Assembly (NCBI GenBank): GCA_020636215.1
Contig: JACJYG010000006.1
Span: 682,001 to 746,000 of the forward strand
Direction: 5' to 3'
Source: Lewinellaceae bacterium
Lineage (GTDB): Bacteria > Bacteroidota > Bacteroidia > Chitinophagales > Saprospiraceae
DNA: 64,000 nt
In this document: positions 62,166 through 64,000 of the stretch, in pieces
How positions within the stretch are numbered: the stretch's first letter is position 1
How the letters are laid out: every line of letters begins with the position of its first letter
Notes under the pieces: generated by a model
Told to the model about the DNA's origin: nothing
The model's database searches: none
What the model saw: the letters and a program-made list of their open reading frames with translations, nothing else
Program-made: the position numbers and the translations under genes

Positions 62166-62326
62166 GAAGCTGTTTGAATTTGGTTTTTAGAATTTATTAT
62201 AGGCTATCTTTTCGTCAATCAAGGCTCTTTTTGAGCCTCGTACCCATAGGTACGGGGCGAAAAAAAGCCGCAGAGTGGCGGAAAAAGAGGCATAATAAAA
62301 CTGAAGGACTAAATTCAAACAGCTTC
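62166..62326 (-). mobile_element. 161-base MITE-like element, copy 2
   Basis: Same inverted ends and length as the copy at 14469-14629, but in opposite orientation and flanked by TTA on each side. Only about two differences in the body, so movement or gene conversion was recent. The stretch from here to 62448 shows nothing else except a weak TATTTTTA before the GH3 gene. Confidence 0.85.
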
Positions 62327-62448
62327 TTAATCCGATAAATCCCGGTTCGAAACAACAGAGACGCCATCGATATAAGATAACATCGTACCAGGAATTTTAC
62401 AAAAACCTCCTATTTTTACAAAAACCACTATACCTACAACCAAAAAAT

Positions 62449-64000
62449 ATGCGATTTCAAAAACTACTGCTGCTACTTTTCGCCCTGGCCATTGGAATGC
62501 CATCCCTAATTGCCCAGGGCGCCTACGAATACCCCTTCCAAAACCCTGAATTGTCTCTTGACGCCAGGGTATCCGACCTGATTGGGCGGATGAGCCTGGA
62601 GGAAAAGGTGTCGCTCATGCCCCATACCGCGGCGGCCATCCCACGCCTGGGCATCCCGGCATACGATTGGTGGAGCGAAGGCCTGCATGGCGTGGCGCGG
62701 TCTTCACCCGGCACCATCTACCCACAGGCCATTGGCCTGGCCGCTACCTTCGACCCAGGTCTCATCGAGGCAGTCGCGGATGCCATTTCCGAGGAAGGGC
62801 GGGCCATTTATCAGGCAGCTATCCGCAAAGACATTCACCGGCAATATATGGGCCTGACCTTCTGGTCCCCCAATATCAACATCTTCCGGGACCCGCGTTG
62901 GGGGCGCGGCCATGAGACTTATGGCGAGGACCCCTTCCTCTCCGGAGAGATCGGGGCGGCTTTTGTGCGTGGTATCCAGGGAGACAACCCCGATTACCTG
63001 AAAGCGGCGGCCTGCGCCAAACACTTTGCCGTGCATAACGGCCCGGAAGCCAAACGGCACGTATTCAACGCCATCGCCAGCCCCAAGGACCTTAACGAGA
63101 CCTACCTGCCCGCTTTCAAGCGGCTGGTCGACGAGGGTGTGGCCGGCGTCATGTGCGCATACAACCGCACCAATGACGAGGGCTGCTGCATGAGCCCGAC
63201 ACTTCTACTCAAAACCTTGCGCCAGGAATGGGGCTTTCAGGGCTACGTCGTTTCCGACTGCTGGGCGCTGAGCGACCTGCACAGTTTTCACAAGATTACA
63301 GCTTCGGCGGAGGAATCCGCGGCGGCGGCGGTCAAGAGCGATGTCAATGTCAACTGTGGAGTGGTCTACAACCAATTGGACGAAGCGGTCCGGGATGGGC
63401 TGGCTACCGAGCAGGAGGTCGACCAGGCATTGGCCAAACAGCTCCGCATCCGCTTTCGCCTGGGGATGTTCGACCCACCGGGAAAAGTGCTCTATGCCGC
63501 GATCGGGGAAGCGCAGATCCACTCGGCTGCACATATTGAACTGGCGCGGCAGGCCGCTCAAAAGTCAGTGGTCCTGCTGAAGAACGATAACAATGCCCTG
63601 CCTTTGCGCCCCGATATCGGCCAGTTGTACGTCACCGGACCCAACGCCGCCGACCTGAACGTGCTGCTCGGCAACTACTTCGGCGTCGGCAGCGATATGG
63701 TCACTATCCTGGAAGGCATTGCCGGGCATGTGTCGCATACCACCGTGGTGCAATACAGCCAGGGGCTGCTGGTGGGACAAAAGGAAGTCACCATTCCCGG
63801 AATGAATTACAACGCCTCCAATGCCGATGCAACCATTGCCGTGATCGGCTTGTCACCCCTCGAAGAAGGAGAACAAGGCGACGCCATTGCCTCCGATTTC
63901 GGCGGCGACCGCCAGCGGATCGAGCTGCCCGCTCCACAGATCGAGTTTGTCAAAGACCTGAAAAAGCGCTGTGGCGAAAGGCCGTTGATCGTCGTGCTCT
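62449..64000 (+). CDS. Glycoside hydrolase family 3, xylosidase/arabinofuranosidase-like (3' end outside window)
   Basis: 517 residues are visible from the ATG at 62449 and the frame is still open at the end. A signal peptide ends 'SLIAQ'. The GH3 barrel shows 'WWSEGLHGVAR', 'NINIFRDPRWGRGHETYGED', 'CAKHFAVHNGPEAKRH' and the nucleophile Asp270 in 'GYVVSDCWALSD'. The second domain begins near 'KSVVLLKNDNNALPL'. The 'RGHETYGEDP' and 'VSDCWA' forms are those of the plant-type beta-xylosidase/alpha-L-arabinofuranosidase branch rather than beta-glucosidases. It is exported and should act on plant-type glycan fragments. Confidence 0.9.
   Translation, partial: MRFQKLLLLLFALAIGMPSLIAQGAYEYPFQNPELSLDARVSDLIGRMSLEEKVSLMPHTAAAIPRLGIPAYDWWSEGLHGVARSSPGTIYPQAIGLAATFDPGLIEAVADAISEEGRAIYQAAIRKDIHRQYMGLTFWSPNINIFRDPRWGRGHETYGEDPFLSGEIGAAFVRGIQGDNPDYLKAAACAKHFAVHNGPEAKRHVFNAIASPKDLNETYLPAFKRLVDEGVAGVMCAYNRTNDEGCCMSPTLLLKTLRQEWGFQGYVVSDCWALSDLHSFHKITASAEESAAAAVKSDVNVNCGVVYNQLDEAVRDGLATEQEVDQALAKQLRIRFRLGMFDPPGKVLYAAIGEAQIHSAAHIELARQAAQKSVVLLKNDNNALPLRPDIGQLYVTGPNAADLNVLLGNYFGVGSDMVTILEGIAGHVSHTTVVQYSQGLLVGQKEVTIPGMNYNASNADATIAVIGLSPLEEGEQGDAIASDFGGDRQRIELPAPQIEFVKDLKKRCGERPLIVVL

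Overview
This 64 kb window looks like a chromosome segment of a Bacteroidota bacterium, probably from the Saprospiria/Lewinella side of the phylum. That placement is an inference. It rests on a SusC/SusD pair, two other TonB-dependent receptors with carboxypeptidase-like plug extensions, many short-signal lipoproteins, and several promoters of the Bacteroidota type (TTTG, about 20 bases, TAnnTTTG). Most of the window is moderately GC-rich. One stretch (about 33.5-35.5 kb) is clearly AT-rich and looks acquired.

Layout. 0-6 kb: end of a GT4 glycosyltransferase, a small lipoprotein, and a SusC/SusD pair. 6-16 kb: a phosphodiesterase-type lipoprotein, a Prc-like S41 protease, a membrane adenylate cyclase, a lipoprotein homologous to cholesterol-dependent cytolysins, an M1 aminopeptidase, a glycerophosphodiesterase and a truncated serine beta-lactamase-like gene. 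16-24 kb: RecQ, PurU, a small lipoprotein pair, a MoxR-like ATPase and a Sua5/YciO-type protein. 24-29 kb: a two-frame locus encoding two alpha/beta-hydrolase domains followed by a CHAT caspase-like protease, the best defence or cell-death candidate. 30-33 kb: a TonB-dependent receptor broken by a frameshift and a polysaccharide-deacetylase-like protein. 33.4-36.4 kb: an AT-rich Ser/Thr kinase + PP2C phosphatase pair between a terminal-inverted-repeat element and a decayed transposase. 36.5-50 kb: housekeeping and secreted proteins (DUF1697, secreted nuclease-fold protein, MsrB lipoprotein, mercaptopyruvate sulfurtransferase, BNR-repeat protein, TonB receptor). 50-53 kb: gap-pgk glycolytic operon. 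53.2-56 kb: the most unusual stretch, an intact tRNA-Glu(UUC) followed by five tandem copies of an 81-codon GIY-YIG nuclease gene. Each copy runs directly into a tRNA-Glu-like sequence whose anticodon arm is interrupted by arrays of a 26-base repeat. 56.6-61.2 kb: a likely catabolic operon (GntP transporter, RidA-like protein, D-threonine-aldolase-like PLP enzyme, M19 dipeptidase). 62.4 kb to the end: a GH3 enzyme that runs off the window.

Intergenic DNA is unusually rich in repeats. At least six families recur: an 8-base 'ggtcggta' tandem with a constant tail; a palindromic 'cccgtc...gccgggtaaa' unit that is also the repeat inside the tRNA-like copies; 'gaatgcga' mirror arrays; 'gatactgt/gatgctgt' arrays; a 70-base 'gaagaggccact' hairpin; and a 161-base inverted-repeat element with two near-identical copies 48 kb apart in opposite orientation.

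All function calls come from reading motifs in translations by eye. No database search was possible.
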